A stretch of 13,152 nt of DNA from Candidatus Poribacteria bacterium (GTDB lineage: Bacteria; Poribacteria; WGA-4E; DTYX01), in contig DTYX01000557.1 of NCBI GenBank assembly GCA_012961655.1, positions 1 through 13,152 on the forward strand, written 5' to 3'. The notes below the pieces were generated by a model, which saw only the letters and a program-made list of their open reading frames with translations, was not told the origin of the DNA and ran no database searches. The translations under genes and the position numbers were made by a program. Position 1 is the first letter of the stretch. Every line of letters starts with the position of its first letter. Positions 1 to 6,902 of this stretch are shown here, piece by piece.

Positions 1-75
1 AGAGAGAGAGAAAAAAGGAGAAAAACTCTGTGAATCTCTGTGTTCTCAGTGTTCTCTGTGGTTAAATCCTTTTTT
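1..75. repeat. Low-complexity and dispersed-repeat-like leader segment
   Basis: The first ten bases are a GA dinucleotide run, followed by purine-rich sequence. A T/G/C-rich stretch with repeated ctctgtg/ttctctgtg words then ends in gtggttaaat at about 59-68. The same gtggttaaat ending recurs at 419-428, at the end of the hairpin repeat. The two copies therefore bracket the degraded gene fragments between them. No coding potential is seen. It is probably part of a dispersed intergenic repeat family, but copy number cannot be judged from one window. Confidence 0.35.
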
Positions 76-90
76 TACAACTATTATTTA

Positions 91-259
91 TCATCTATAT
101 GCTCGCACTACAACTGCCCTTGAGGGATGAATACGCCATCGCTCTATCAAGTTCTCAGGCGAAAACCCCTGAATCTAATTTAGCGCGCCGTCGCGCTATT
201 TCAAGGACAATATAGGGCGCAGGAGGACGCTCACTCTTGTTGTAACGAAAGGATAACAT
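91..259 (-). pseudogene. Retropepsin-like aspartic protease fragment, frameshifted
   Basis: From an ATG at 259 the minus strand reads MLSFRYNKSERPPAPYIVLE, then about a dozen residues including LDSG, and hits a stop at 155-157. If the frame is shifted near 155-160, reading continues as ENLIERWRIHPSRAVVVRAY and stops at 91. An N-terminal PPAP segment, an LDSG (D-[ST]-G) motif and a following hydrophobic/Arg-rich stretch fit short bacterial retropepsin-like aspartic proteases. In those, D-[ST]-G-A begins the active-site loop. Here the residues just after LDSG are lost at the frameshift, and the C-terminal half of the usual ~120-residue protein is missing. The start overlaps the end of an upstream minus-strand reading frame. 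The family call rests on remembered motif patterns and is moderate; the broken frame is seen directly. Confidence 0.45.
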
Positions 260-356
260 AGCAATTTTCTCGGGTTTCTACAACTTTCTCAATGTAGATA
301 GGCGTCCATCGGCTAAACTTGCTGTAAACCCGCTTTATCAGGGCTTCTTCATTCCT
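231..356 (-). pseudogene. Small ORF fragment upstream of the retropepsin remnant
   Basis: The minus strand carries an open frame reading NEEALIKRVYSKFSRWTPIY and then IEKVVETRENCYVILSLQQE, with a stop at 231-233. It overlaps the retropepsin-like start at 259 by about 29 bases, the kind of overlap seen in translationally coupled gene pairs. No convincing in-frame start is visible. The upstream side runs into the hairpin repeat beginning near 368, so the 5' end appears lost or replaced. The composition (charged, aromatic, no stops for ~40 codons) looks like real coding sequence, but I do not recognise the family. Confidence 0.35.
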
Positions 357-367
357 CCCCCTCTTGG

Positions 368-424
368 AACCACAAAGACACCAAGAACACAAAGGAAAAA
401 TTCTGTCTTTGTGCCTTCGTGGTT
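368..424. repeat. Imperfect inverted repeat (hairpin-forming intergenic element)
   Basis: The left arm at 368-386 (aaccacaaagacaccaaga) pairs with the right arm at 406-424, matching at 16 of 19 positions around a ~19-base loop. Elements of the style 'ccacaaagacacnaaga...tctttgtgnnnttcgtgg' often occur as dispersed intergenic palindromes. It sits exactly between two gene remnants on opposite strands. That placement suggests either insertion into, or recombination next to, formerly coding DNA. Confidence 0.55.
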
Positions 425-439
425 AAATTTCATTTCAGA

Positions 440-598
440 GTCCACTATTTTGCCCCCCACAACGGCTACCCATTTTCCTTAGACAACCACATCCAGATAG
501 GCTACGAATGTGGTTTCGGCAACAAAAATAGCGCGGGGTTTGGGATGGTGGAAGTGGTAAAAATGGAGCCGTATGAAGCGTTCAAATGTTGGTGGTAA
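440..598 (+). pseudogene. cas6: Cas6 CRISPR endoribonuclease, C-terminal fragment
   Basis: The plus-strand frame ending at the TAA at 596-598 reads HNGYPFSLDNHIQIGYECGF and then GNKNSAGFGMVEVVKMEPYE before ending in CWW. The GYxxGFGxKNSxGFGMVEV pattern is the glycine-rich loop at the extreme C-terminus of Cas6/RAMP proteins, which cleave CRISPR precursor RNA. Only about 50 of the usual ~220-280 residues are present. The 5' side runs into the hairpin repeat at 368-424 with no start codon or Shine-Dalgarno. No other cas gene or CRISPR array is in the window. The fragment cannot be functional alone. The motif is highly characteristic, so identity is fairly secure, but the 5' boundary is uncertain. 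Confidence 0.6.
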
Positions 599-732
599 GT
601 GTCCAGACTTCCGTTAAGGATTCAAAATTCAACACGCCGTTCTCTGTTCAAACGTTCAAGTTCTAAAGGCTTGCGAGGCTTATTTTAACATAGATTACCA
701 CTCACGTCAAGGGTTCATTATCATGTCTCTTC
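599..732. other. Non-coding tail after the cas6 fragment
   Basis: This stretch lies between the Cas6 stop and the stop of the convergent membrane-protein gene. It contains no convincing reading frame, CRISPR repeat or strong terminator hairpin. Words such as gttcaaacgttcaagttc give it a weakly repetitive look. I see nothing else in it. Confidence 0.4.
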
Positions 733-2673
733 TTAAGGCCACGGAAAGAACGGCGCCGGCACTCTAAATATCCAACTAATTAAAGTCCATATCACCGCCA
801 TGCTGAATTCGCCGAATATCATCCCTAAGAAAAACGGGCGAATTCTTAAATACAACCTTACTCCACCGTATCGCATCAAGGGGTATTTGACCAACCATGC
901 CAAAAACACTGGAAACCAAAACACTATCATCGTCCATGAAGCCGACAGCGCATAGCCTAACGGATGGAATGGCCACCACCAGTATAGAGTGCGCATGAAA
1001 GCGAGGAAAGCGGTGAAGATTATGCCGATGATGAAAAAGGTGAGTCTTCTCCAACCTACTTCTGTACTAAATCCTTCAAGGGCTGGCGCGTGGTCGGAAA
1101 ACGCCCACAGTGGATTTCCTCGGTAAACGTAGCTGTACATGTAATTCGCCCCATGACGGTACGGCAACCAGAGATGTATGGTCGCTGAGCAAACCAGCGC
1201 CAAGATAATCGCGACGAAAAAGAAGACGAGTAAAGAGCGGCGTTTCATCTTCACACCATCGGCGATTTTCAAGCCATCGAGAAATCCGGTTAAGATTAAC
1301 CCCCTTTGGTCTCGTGTGAAGATGGCGTCGAAGAAGGATAAAAATGTCAAACTTGATGCGCCCAAGGACGCTTTCTGAGCTACCATGACATACAAATCAA
1401 TCGGTCGAAATGAAGTTTCCGTCATCAGCAAACCGCCTTCAGCAGTGCTTCTAGCCATAACAACAGCGACAAAACCGATGTATATCAGCAGTTCAAAGAA
1501 GGCAAACCATAAGGTTAAACCGGAATAGTAACACCATAAAACTGACAGCAGAAAACTTATAATTAACCCCCAAAACGCCACTCGATAGGGTAGTAATTCT
1601 CCTGTGTCATCAATGGCTTCTTGGGTGAACACTCGCTTTAATACTTGCTTTAGGTGCGAGCCGCTAACGTAGATAAAATAAACTACCAGTACCAGATAAG
1701 CGCCGGCTACCTGATAGCCAATATACAACCGGGTGGGATAAAGCGGCATTCCACTCACGCGCATACCGAAAGCGGCGGCGAGAATGTCCTGCAGGCGGGT
1801 GAAAATGAAAAACGCCCATAGGCTAAAAAGCAGTTGAGTCGGTAGCAAGTAGAAGAAACCCACCGCCGCGAAGGAGATAAAGGCGGGGGTATAGTACATC
1901 GCACTAAAAGGGCGTTCGGTGAAAAATTGGTTTAGGTTATGTTGAAGGCGTAACCAGGGGACGGAAGGATAGATGCCGTGCAATCCGTTGAGGGTGAAAA
2001 TCAGGGTGGGAAGTCCAAAACCCAACCACATCAGGCGATTTTTGAAAAAGCCGCCGGTCTCTTCATCTCTGACAAATTCAAGCGGCAGTTGTACTAACGG
2101 GAAAGTGAGTTTCTCGTTATCAACCCACTGCCTGCGTAGAATAGACGCCAAACATAGAAAGCCGAAGAAAATCAGCAGTATCAATACTCCCCATACTAGT
2201 AACGGTCTAACCCATGGGCCAAAAGGAATTGGCTCATTCGGGTCAAGATGCTCGTAAAATCCGATGACAATCGATTGTCTCGGTTTTTTAGTCGGGTCAA
2301 ATGGCGCCAACCAACTTTTGATGTGTGGAAAAAACAGCTTATCCCAACCGTTGGGTTCATTGGCGTAGTAATTCACTGCTACAAGAGCGGGAATCAGTTT
2401 CTCCATCATGCCGCGCGAGGAAATCATCGACGCGATGAGCATCATGCAGTATATCATCATCAGTTCTTGTTGCGTAAGTCTGAAACGGTGAGTGAGCTTC
2501 TTCAGCAACCGGCTGGCTACTACAAGAAAGAAGAAAACACCTATAACAGCGGGCGGCAATTGCAAAAAACCTATCTGAATGTAAGTGATGACTAATTCTG
2601 CGTAGGAGACGATAAAACAGATGATAACGACGAAAAGGATGCCGATAACTAACGCTTTTTTAGAAATTCTCAT
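733..2673 (-). CDS. Polytopic membrane protein, DUF6785/DUF6784 type
   Basis: This 646-residue, very hydrophobic protein has roughly 12-13 predicted membrane helices (about 6-29, 37-55, 72-90, 155-178, 213-232, 265-290, 321-338, 366-384, 386-407, 480-498, 545-562, 575-597 and 612-635). Polar landmarks fit the DUF6785/DUF6784 membrane proteins of Poribacteria, Planctomycetes and Armatimonadetes. They are LTQQELMMIY at 67-76, RRQWVDNEKLTFPLVQLPLE near 180-199, ARSTAEGG at 407-414 and PFHPLGYALS at 568-577. That family is uncharacterised but resembles oligopeptide-type transporters in topology; substrate transport is inference. Length is normal for the family. The Shine-Dalgarno before the ATG is weak. 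It lies downstream of the sialidase-like gene on the same strand, separated by ~290 bases that carry repeats, so co-transcription is uncertain. Confidence 0.8.
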   Translation of the reverse strand: MRISKKALVIGILFVVIICFIVSYAELVITYIQIGFLQLPPAVIGVFFFLVVASRLLKKLTHRFRLTQQELMMIYCMMLIASMISSRGMMEKLIPALVAVNYYANEPNGWDKLFFPHIKSWLAPFDPTKKPRQSIVIGFYEHLDPNEPIPFGPWVRPLLVWGVLILLIFFGFLCLASILRRQWVDNEKLTFPLVQLPLEFVRDEETGGFFKNRLMWLGFGLPTLIFTLNGLHGIYPSVPWLRLQHNLNQFFTERPFSAMYYTPAFISFAAVGFFYLLPTQLLFSLWAFFIFTRLQDILAAAFGMRVSGMPLYPTRLYIGYQVAGAYLVLVVYFIYVSGSHLKQVLKRVFTQEAIDDTGELLPYRVAFWGLIISFLLSVLWCYYSGLTLWFAFFELLIYIGFVAVVMARSTAEGGLLMTETSFRPIDLYVMVAQKASLGASSLTFLSFFDAIFTRDQRGLILTGFLDGLKIADGVKMKRRSLLVFFFVAIILALVCSATIHLWLPYRHGANYMYSYVYRGNPLWAFSDHAPALEGFSTEVGWRRLTFFIIGIIFTAFLAFMRTLYWWWPFHPLGYALSASWTMIVFWFPVFLAWLVKYPLMRYGGVRLYLRIRPFFLGMIFGEFSMAVIWTLISWIFRVPAPFFPWP

Positions 2674-2723
2674 GCTTAGTTCTTAAAGTCCTGTAATGTT
2701 AACACATATCTGAGAACGTAAAA

Positions 2724-2743
2724 CGTAATGCGTAAAACGTGAT
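2724..2743. repeat. 20-bp dispersed repeat, copy 1
   Basis: The 20 bases here match 6883-6902 at 18 positions (cgtaatgcgtaaaacgtgat versus cgtgatgcgtaagacgtgat). The local sequence is itself repetitive, with acgtaaaacgt occurring in tandem from 2716. Both copies are intergenic. The function is unknown. Confidence 0.5.
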
Positions 2744-2853
2744 ATGAGCTCAGCAAGCCTTAGGTCAAATATGAGGGTGTTGCACAATTCCAAGCGGTGT
2801 TCTGAGTTTATGGTGTCTAGGTGTCTGTGTGTCTAGTGTCATGGAATGTCCCC

Positions 2854-2877
2854 ATTCATCCAACCATCCATCCTTCC
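2854..2877. repeat. 24-bp exact intergenic repeat, copy 1
   Basis: These 24 bases (attcatccaaccatcc plus the next 8) recur identically at 4185-4208. On the minus strand the element reads as ggaaggatggatgg followed by ttggatgaat. Each copy lies upstream of a minus-strand gene (180 bases before the membrane-protein start here). The repetitive internal words (catcc repeated) look like a dispersed repeat rather than an operator. Confidence 0.6.
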
Positions 2878-2964
2878 GATTCAACATTTATGTTCTATGC
2901 TTTACGAGCGACACGCGAAGTGGTGCGATTTATGCAACAGTCTCAATTGAATTATGATTAGCGG

Positions 2965-4086
2965 CTAAATCAGACTGCGGAAGTTTTCCAGCTTGTGAAA
3001 TGTAATACGGTTGGCGTCATGGAAATTATGCGCGCCGTCGTAAGCGACGCGGACGATATAGATTACGTCGTCGCCATCGAATTGCCAATCCACATATTGA
3101 AAGCCGGTCCGTCGCATCGATTCTTCATGGGAAAGACCTGAGTCATCTTCCATTAGCGTCTTCTTGTGCCGCCAGTGAATCAGGTCATCGGACGCGTGCA
3201 GTGAGAGAACATTTCGCTGACTTGGCCAGTTGGGGTCAGTGTTATTGTTACTCAGGGTCAAGTACAGTTGGGTAAAGGGGTCCCGACGAATGGTGAATTT
3301 GGTCATGCCCCCCGGAAATTGGATGAAGCCGTTTTTTGGGTCAAAAGATAGGTTTTTTCCGTCATCGCTTACTTTGATAATAGCAGCTTTATCGACCACT
3401 GGGGTCGAATTGAAGCGGAGAATATTCCATATCTCGCCGTTCGGAGTTTCCACTATGTTTCCCTCCAGCCACCCTGGGCGTTGTAATGTTCCCCACTCTT
3501 TTGGCGTCCATATTGGGTTGTAGGGAATTTTGTCGCTCATAGTCCAACTGGATGCATCCAGCAGTTCAGCGTCCTCATCCGCCGAGATGACGAGAGACTG
3601 AAATCCCGTACCCCAGTTACACGGAGTGCAGTCCTCAAACGCCCGGTAAATCCGGCTATTTTTCTTGAGTATCGGTACTGGCGCGCAGTGATAGTTGGGA
3701 GGCTCTCGGAAAGGACATCCCCGGAAAAGCAAACCAGTTTTCTCATCTCTCGGATGCGTCCACGTATTGCCGTTATCTTCGCTGCGACGAATCACGATAG
3801 CGCCGTACTGTTGCGATGTGCCGAGCAAGTAGATGGCGCCTTTGTGTTTGAAAAGTCCGCTCCAAAAAGCGTTGGCGATGTGAGTTACATTGACCCAGGT
3901 TTTGCCGTCATCGCTGGAACGATAGACGCTGGTCAGATGTTCTTCGCCTTCATGATTTAGAGGACAACCTGGGCCAAAATAGTCGTGGGTGGCAAGTAAG
4001 TCGCTGTTGTCCAGGCGGATGATACTGGGACTGCCCAGGTAGGTCTTCGTCGCGGCGTCTTGATATTTTATCTCATTAAATTTCAT
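2965..4086 (-). CDS. Sialidase-like beta-propeller protein (BNR/Asp-box repeats)
   Basis: This 373-residue protein has no signal peptide, so it is probably cytoplasmic. Asp-box motifs (S-x-D-x-G-x-T-W) appear at 57-64 (RSSDDGKTW region) and 101-109 (RSEDNGNTW). Degenerate copies lie at 239-245 (VSDDGKN) and 298-305 (ASDDLIHW), fitting a six-bladed sialidase fold. The opening GSPSIIRLDNSDLLATHDY and the C-terminal DGAHNFHDANRITFH segment are typical of the 'exo-alpha-sialidase family' proteins common in Poribacteria and Planctomycetes. Real sialidase activity is not assured, because the classical RIP motif and the Arg triad are not evident. I chose the ATG at 4086 because GGAG lies six bases upstream; an in-frame TTG at 4098 would place that GGAG inside the gene. 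Its neighbours are a secreted LamG-like protein upstream and a polytopic membrane protein downstream on the same strand. Confidence 0.78.
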   Translation of the reverse strand: MKFNEIKYQDAATKTYLGSPSIIRLDNSDLLATHDYFGPGCPLNHEGEEHLTSVYRSSDDGKTWVNVTHIANAFWSGLFKHKGAIYLLGTSQQYGAIVIRRSEDNGNTWTHPRDEKTGLLFRGCPFREPPNYHCAPVPILKKNSRIYRAFEDCTPCNWGTGFQSLVISADEDAELLDASSWTMSDKIPYNPIWTPKEWGTLQRPGWLEGNIVETPNGEIWNILRFNSTPVVDKAAIIKVSDDGKNLSFDPKNGFIQFPGGMTKFTIRRDPFTQLYLTLSNNNTDPNWPSQRNVLSLHASDDLIHWRHKKTLMEDDSGLSHEESMRRTGFQYVDWQFDGDDVIYIVRVAYDGAHNFHDANRITFHKLENFRSLI

Positions 4087-4092
4087 CGATAT

Positions 4093-4096
4093 CTCC
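4093..4096 (-). promoter_or_regulatory. Shine-Dalgarno deciding the sialidase-like start
   Basis: GGAG on the minus strand lies six bases before ATG 4086. A longer TTG-initiated version (start 4098) would begin immediately before this GGAG (TTGGAG) and has no Shine-Dalgarno of its own. The ATG is preferred. Confidence 0.6.
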
Positions 4097-4184
4097 AAAA
4101 TGCCCCACTTTCACGATTTCATTGGCTTACTTTAATTTATCTCACATCAAGCGTTTTAATATGATTGGAAGAGTAGAGAAGGCT

Positions 4185-4208
4185 ATTCATCCAACCATCC
4201 ATCCTTCC
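4185..4208. repeat. 24-bp exact intergenic repeat, copy 2
   Basis: Identical to 2854-2877. This copy is 98 bases upstream of the sialidase-like ATG. It is followed on the plus strand by further related words (aatcttccattctcttg), making the purine-rich minus strand a run of ggaag/ggatgg units. Confidence 0.6.
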
Positions 4209-4334
4209 AATCTTCCATTCTCTTGATTGTATGGATGAAACTTCTGCTATATTGAAAAATTTTGATATACTAAGAATGCGAAACAACTCCCAAGCCCCAT
4301 TTTTTAAAGAGGAACAATTTCGTGGTGTGGACGC

Positions 4335-5045
4335 CTACTGGACACTCTTAATTTCGCCCCATGTGATACTAAGGCGCCCATTCGGATTGACGGTTGCGCC
4401 TGGGATTCCAGGCCCCAGTATGCTAACATCATCGAAGGAAGCCATGCCCATATCGCCCGTCCAGGTCATCAAACCGACCTTTCCGCGTAAAAGCCCTTCT
4501 TTGACGGGGTGAGCGGGACGCCCCCACTTGAGCTTGTTATAGGTGAAATCAAGCACTTTTTCGCCGTCGAACCAGGCGGTGATGTCCTCACCTTTGGCTT
4601 CAATTTTGTAGGTGTGCCACTCGCCATCCTGAAATTCCTTCTTCCTATCCCACATAGCTTCCGGGATTGGGTCGGGAGCCTGGTCCTCTCCGTTTACGTG
4701 AGGACGGAGATAAAATTGCGTCCTCCAGGATTCAAACCAGTACCAGTTCTTTTCGTCAATGTACCTGATGATTGGACCGCCAAGTTTTCCCGCATCCAGT
4801 TTCATCTTCAACTCGAATACATAATCCGTCCATGTATCCTCACCAACGACGATACCTGGGCCATGGTCGAACCCAGGCGCGGGAGGTGTCTTCTTCCCTT
4901 TGAGAACGCCATTTTCAATTTTCCAATCACCGCCTATGACTTCCCACTCTTTCAGTTGGGCTCTGTTTTCAAAATCGTAAAACAGACCCCATACGGGAAG
5001 AGCCAAAAAAAGCAGGCTGACGCAAATTACAGATAGAAACTTCAT
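4335..5045 (-). CDS. Secreted LamG/DUF1080-like concanavalin-fold protein
   Basis: This 236-residue protein starts with a clear Sec signal peptide: MKF, a hydrophobic core through ~17, and likely cleavage after VWG at 20. The mature part begins with LFYDFENRAQLKEWEVIGGD and continues WKIENGVLKG. This is the usual opening of a laminin-G/3-keto-disaccharide-hydrolase (DUF1080)-like beta-sandwich. Further family-like segments are DYVFELKMKL (74-83), EWHTYKIEAKGEDITAWFDG (142-161) and the GKVGLMTW...ASFDDVSI strand pair (188-209). Such domains bind or act on glycans; here neither catalysis nor ligand can be read. The C-terminal ~20 residues (VNPNGRLSITWGEIK) form a short extension. A strong Shine-Dalgarno (AGAGGAGGAG) lies about eight bases before the ATG. 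The protein is predicted periplasmic or extracellular. Confidence 0.72.
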   Translation of the reverse strand: MKFLSVICVSLLFLALPVWGLFYDFENRAQLKEWEVIGGDWKIENGVLKGKKTPPAPGFDHGPGIVVGEDTWTDYVFELKMKLDAGKLGGPIIRYIDEKNWYWFESWRTQFYLRPHVNGEDQAPDPIPEAMWDRKKEFQDGEWHTYKIEAKGEDITAWFDGEKVLDFTYNKLKWGRPAHPVKEGLLRGKVGLMTWTGDMGMASFDDVSILGPGIPGATVNPNGRLSITWGEIKSVQ

Positions 5046-5112
5046 TTCAAAACTCCTCCTCTTTTAAGTTTTGGTAATAATAAATATATAAATCCAAATT
5101 GAACTTTTTAAG

Positions 5113-5179
5113 GAGGGAAAGGAAGAAAAGATTTCCCCCTTCCATCCCTTCGCAGGGCAAGCTCTTTCCTTCTTTTCCC
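5113..5179. repeat. Purine/pyrimidine inverted intergenic repeat, copy 1
   Basis: A G/A-only tract (gagggaaaggaagaaaag, 5113-5130) is followed, after ~30 bases, by a complementary-style C/T tract (ctctttccttcttttcccc, from 5162). Together they form an imperfect hairpin. The first 13 bases are identical to 12541-12553, where a very similar purine-then-pyrimidine element occurs. It is downstream (in transcription) of the DUF4175-like gene and upstream of the LamG-like gene. It may be a dispersed repeat or may act as a transcript-end structure; neither is proven. Confidence 0.5.
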
Positions 5180-5233
5180 CGCCGTTGTCAAAGAACGAGT
5201 TATCACTTTAGGCTGCTCGAAGTAGTAAAATCC

Positions 5234-5253
5234 CTGAAGTCTTGCGACTTCAG
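5234..5253. repeat. Perfect 8-bp stem hairpin
   Basis: CTGAAGTC-TTGC-GACTTCAG is a perfect 8-bp stem with a 4-base loop. It is flanked by gtag (5223-5226) and ctac (5254-5257), which could extend the structure after a bulge. It lies 47 bases downstream of the DUF4175-like stop. On that strand it is followed by ggatttt rather than a clean T-tract, so it is a weak terminator candidate and may instead be a REP-like palindrome. Confidence 0.5.
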
Positions 5254-5299
5254 CTACGAAAATTCTCAAGTGCGCCATTCTATTTTTGATATAGAAATT

Positions 5300-6736
5300 T
5301 CATTCAGGAGCAATCGCTTCAAAATATTCCAATACCTGCTTTCGATAACGTGCAGGAATTCGTTCCTTCTGCAACGCTTCAGACATAGCTTGTTTGGCGT
5401 TCAGATAAACTTCCTGATAAGGCGTGTAACTCTTCCCACCTTCCTCAGGGCGTTCAGAGGTATAAACCGGAGAAAAGGTATCATCTGAAGATTCTTGTCC
5501 AGTCAACTTCAGAGTCATTCCCTCATTGTTGGTGGAAGATGAATTTATCTTTACTTGTGTTCCTTGAGCTTCACCCACGCTATATTCATCCCCCGCTCGG
5601 CTATCACTTTTGGCAATGCCGTCGCTCTTTCTTTCTAAGTTTAATCCAGCAAGACCGATTTTCTGCTGATTAGCTTGGATCCGAGCCAGCATTTGCTCTA
5701 ACTGTTCTGTGCTCTGCGCCCGCTTCGCAAGCTCAGATAAATTTTGGGCAATACGCTTTAGCATTTCGGGATTAAGAATCTGGGATTCAATCGACCTGAG
5801 TTGCTCGGCTAATTCCTTGGGCGTACTAAGGCCATCAAGTTGAGTCAGAAGTTGTTTCAAGGTCTCTTCAAGTTCTTTTTTGACTTCCGGTGGCATTTTG
5901 TCCTTTTGCAATTTCTCAGCTAACCTTTCCAATTCATTCGCGACGGCGTCGGGGGCGGTGTTGGGAAACAATTTTGATTGACTTATAATTTTATCCATAT
6001 TCGCCATAGCTTGAGGTAAATTGGGCGCGGATAATTCATCCCGCTGCGTTTTAATCTCACTGTACAATTCCGTCAGACGTTTCTGAGCCTTCTTGACATC
6101 AGTTGTTTTATTTCGAAGAGCAGTTATAACATCTTTCAGTTTTTTGTTCATCGATTCTGTGAGGGCGCCTTGCCCATTTAGATTCTCTAGGACGTTTGCT
6201 GCTTCTTGCATAGCTTCACGTTCTGCGACGGTCGGTTCAGGAGGAATTTGATAATATCTGGGCATCAGTAGGAAGCCAAAGAGTAACAATAGAGCAATCG
6301 GTATAAGTTTTATCAATTTGGGCGGCGAATATGGATAGATTTCTTTTAGATTCAGGTCGGATGCAATTCGGCTGGCATCGTTTACTTGAAAGCGCTCCAT
6401 TTCCCCAGTATGTTCGGTATCAACTATCTCTAGAGCTGTTGCCAGCCGTTCTTTTAGGTTAAGTCTGGCATCTAAGTCATAAGCGACATCATATAAAGTC
6501 AATTTATACAACAATATCTTCAATAGAGCTGCGACAACCCCAACGAAGATAGGAATAGCAGCGAGATAGTAAATGATATCCGATAAGTAAATGAATTTGC
6601 TAACTAATACAGTCATGCTGGACAATAAAATTCCGAGAGGGATGTAAAATGCAAGACAGCTTTGCAAAATCATAAAGCGCATCCGCCGCCTGGCAGTTGC
6701 CAGGATGTTTATTAATTCAAGATGTTGATTTATCAT
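5300..6736 (-). CDS. DUF4175-like membrane protein with long coiled coil
   Basis: About 478 residues. Two membrane helices lie near 23-46 and 53-76, and a third near 142-159. Between them is a conserved-looking YDLDARLNLKERLATALEI segment (87-105), characteristic of DUF4175-type proteins. After the third helix comes a long, charged, Gln/Leu/Glu-rich region (~170-375) with strong coiled-coil character, then a Ser/Gly/Thr-rich linker. The C-terminal IPARYRKQVLEYFEAI matches the ending common in these planctomycete and poribacterial proteins. Such genes often stand beside MoxR/BatA (DUF58, VWA) genes, but none is here. The role is unknown; envelope-associated assembly is inference. I chose ATG 6736, with GAGGT eight bases upstream, over the TTG at 6739. 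An out-of-frame ATG at 6743 gives only an 8-codon peptide. Confidence 0.65.
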   Translation of the reverse strand: MINQHLELINILATARRRMRFMILQSCLAFYIPLGILLSSMTVLVSKFIYLSDIIYYLAAIPIFVGVVAALLKILLYKLTLYDVAYDLDARLNLKERLATALEIVDTEHTGEMERFQVNDASRIASDLNLKEIYPYSPPKLIKLIPIALLLLFGFLLMPRYYQIPPEPTVAEREAMQEAANVLENLNGQGALTESMNKKLKDVITALRNKTTDVKKAQKRLTELYSEIKTQRDELSAPNLPQAMANMDKIISQSKLFPNTAPDAVANELERLAEKLQKDKMPPEVKKELEETLKQLLTQLDGLSTPKELAEQLRSIESQILNPEMLKRIAQNLSELAKRAQSTEQLEQMLARIQANQQKIGLAGLNLERKSDGIAKSDSRAGDEYSVGEAQGTQVKINSSSTNNEGMTLKLTGQESSDDTFSPVYTSERPEEGGKSYTPYQEVYLNAKQAMSEALQKERIPARYRKQVLEYFEAIAPE

Positions 6737-6744
6737 CAATCATT

Positions 6745-6749
6745 ACCTC
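6745..6749 (-). promoter_or_regulatory. Shine-Dalgarno for the DUF4175-like gene
   Basis: GAGGT on the minus strand is eight bases before ATG 6736. A second ATG (6743) lies between but is in another frame and stops after eight codons. It could be a spurious start or a tiny leader peptide. Confidence 0.5.
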
Positions 6750-6882
6750 GCTTACCTTTACTTTATTCCGTAACATTGTAAAATCTATTTTTGTCTATGT
6801 CAAGGCTATTCTCATCTAAATTAGGTAATTGTCAATATTAAACTTGTCCTTTTCTATCCTTGCGAATAACATACCAGTATTC

Positions 6883-6902
6883 CGTGATGCGTAAGACGTG
6901 AT
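6883..6902. repeat. 20-bp dispersed repeat, copy 2
   Basis: Matches 2724-2743 at 18 of 20 bases in the same orientation. Confidence 0.5.

Noticed and set aside
599..732. Search for CRISPR repeats after the cas6 fragment
   Set aside because: No repeated 25-40-base unit with regular spacing is present.
2716..2743. Tandem acgtaaaacgt words, considered as a CRISPR array or operator
   Set aside because: Units are too short and adjacent without spacers, and a near copy elsewhere (6883-6902) points to a dispersed repeat.
4099..4334. Possible small gene between the sialidase-like and LamG-like genes
   Set aside because: Frames are short or run into the antisense of the neighbour, and only the 24-bp repeat and AT-rich sequence are evident.
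4509..5036. 175-codon plus-strand open frame opposite the LamG-like gene
   Set aside because: It is antisense to a gene with a clear signal peptide and strong Shine-Dalgarno, and it has no recognisable motif.
5099..5488. 129-codon plus-strand open frame
   Set aside because: It runs through the purine/pyrimidine repeat and into the antisense of the DUF4175-like gene. It is Arg/Phe-rich low-complexity sequence without a start signal.
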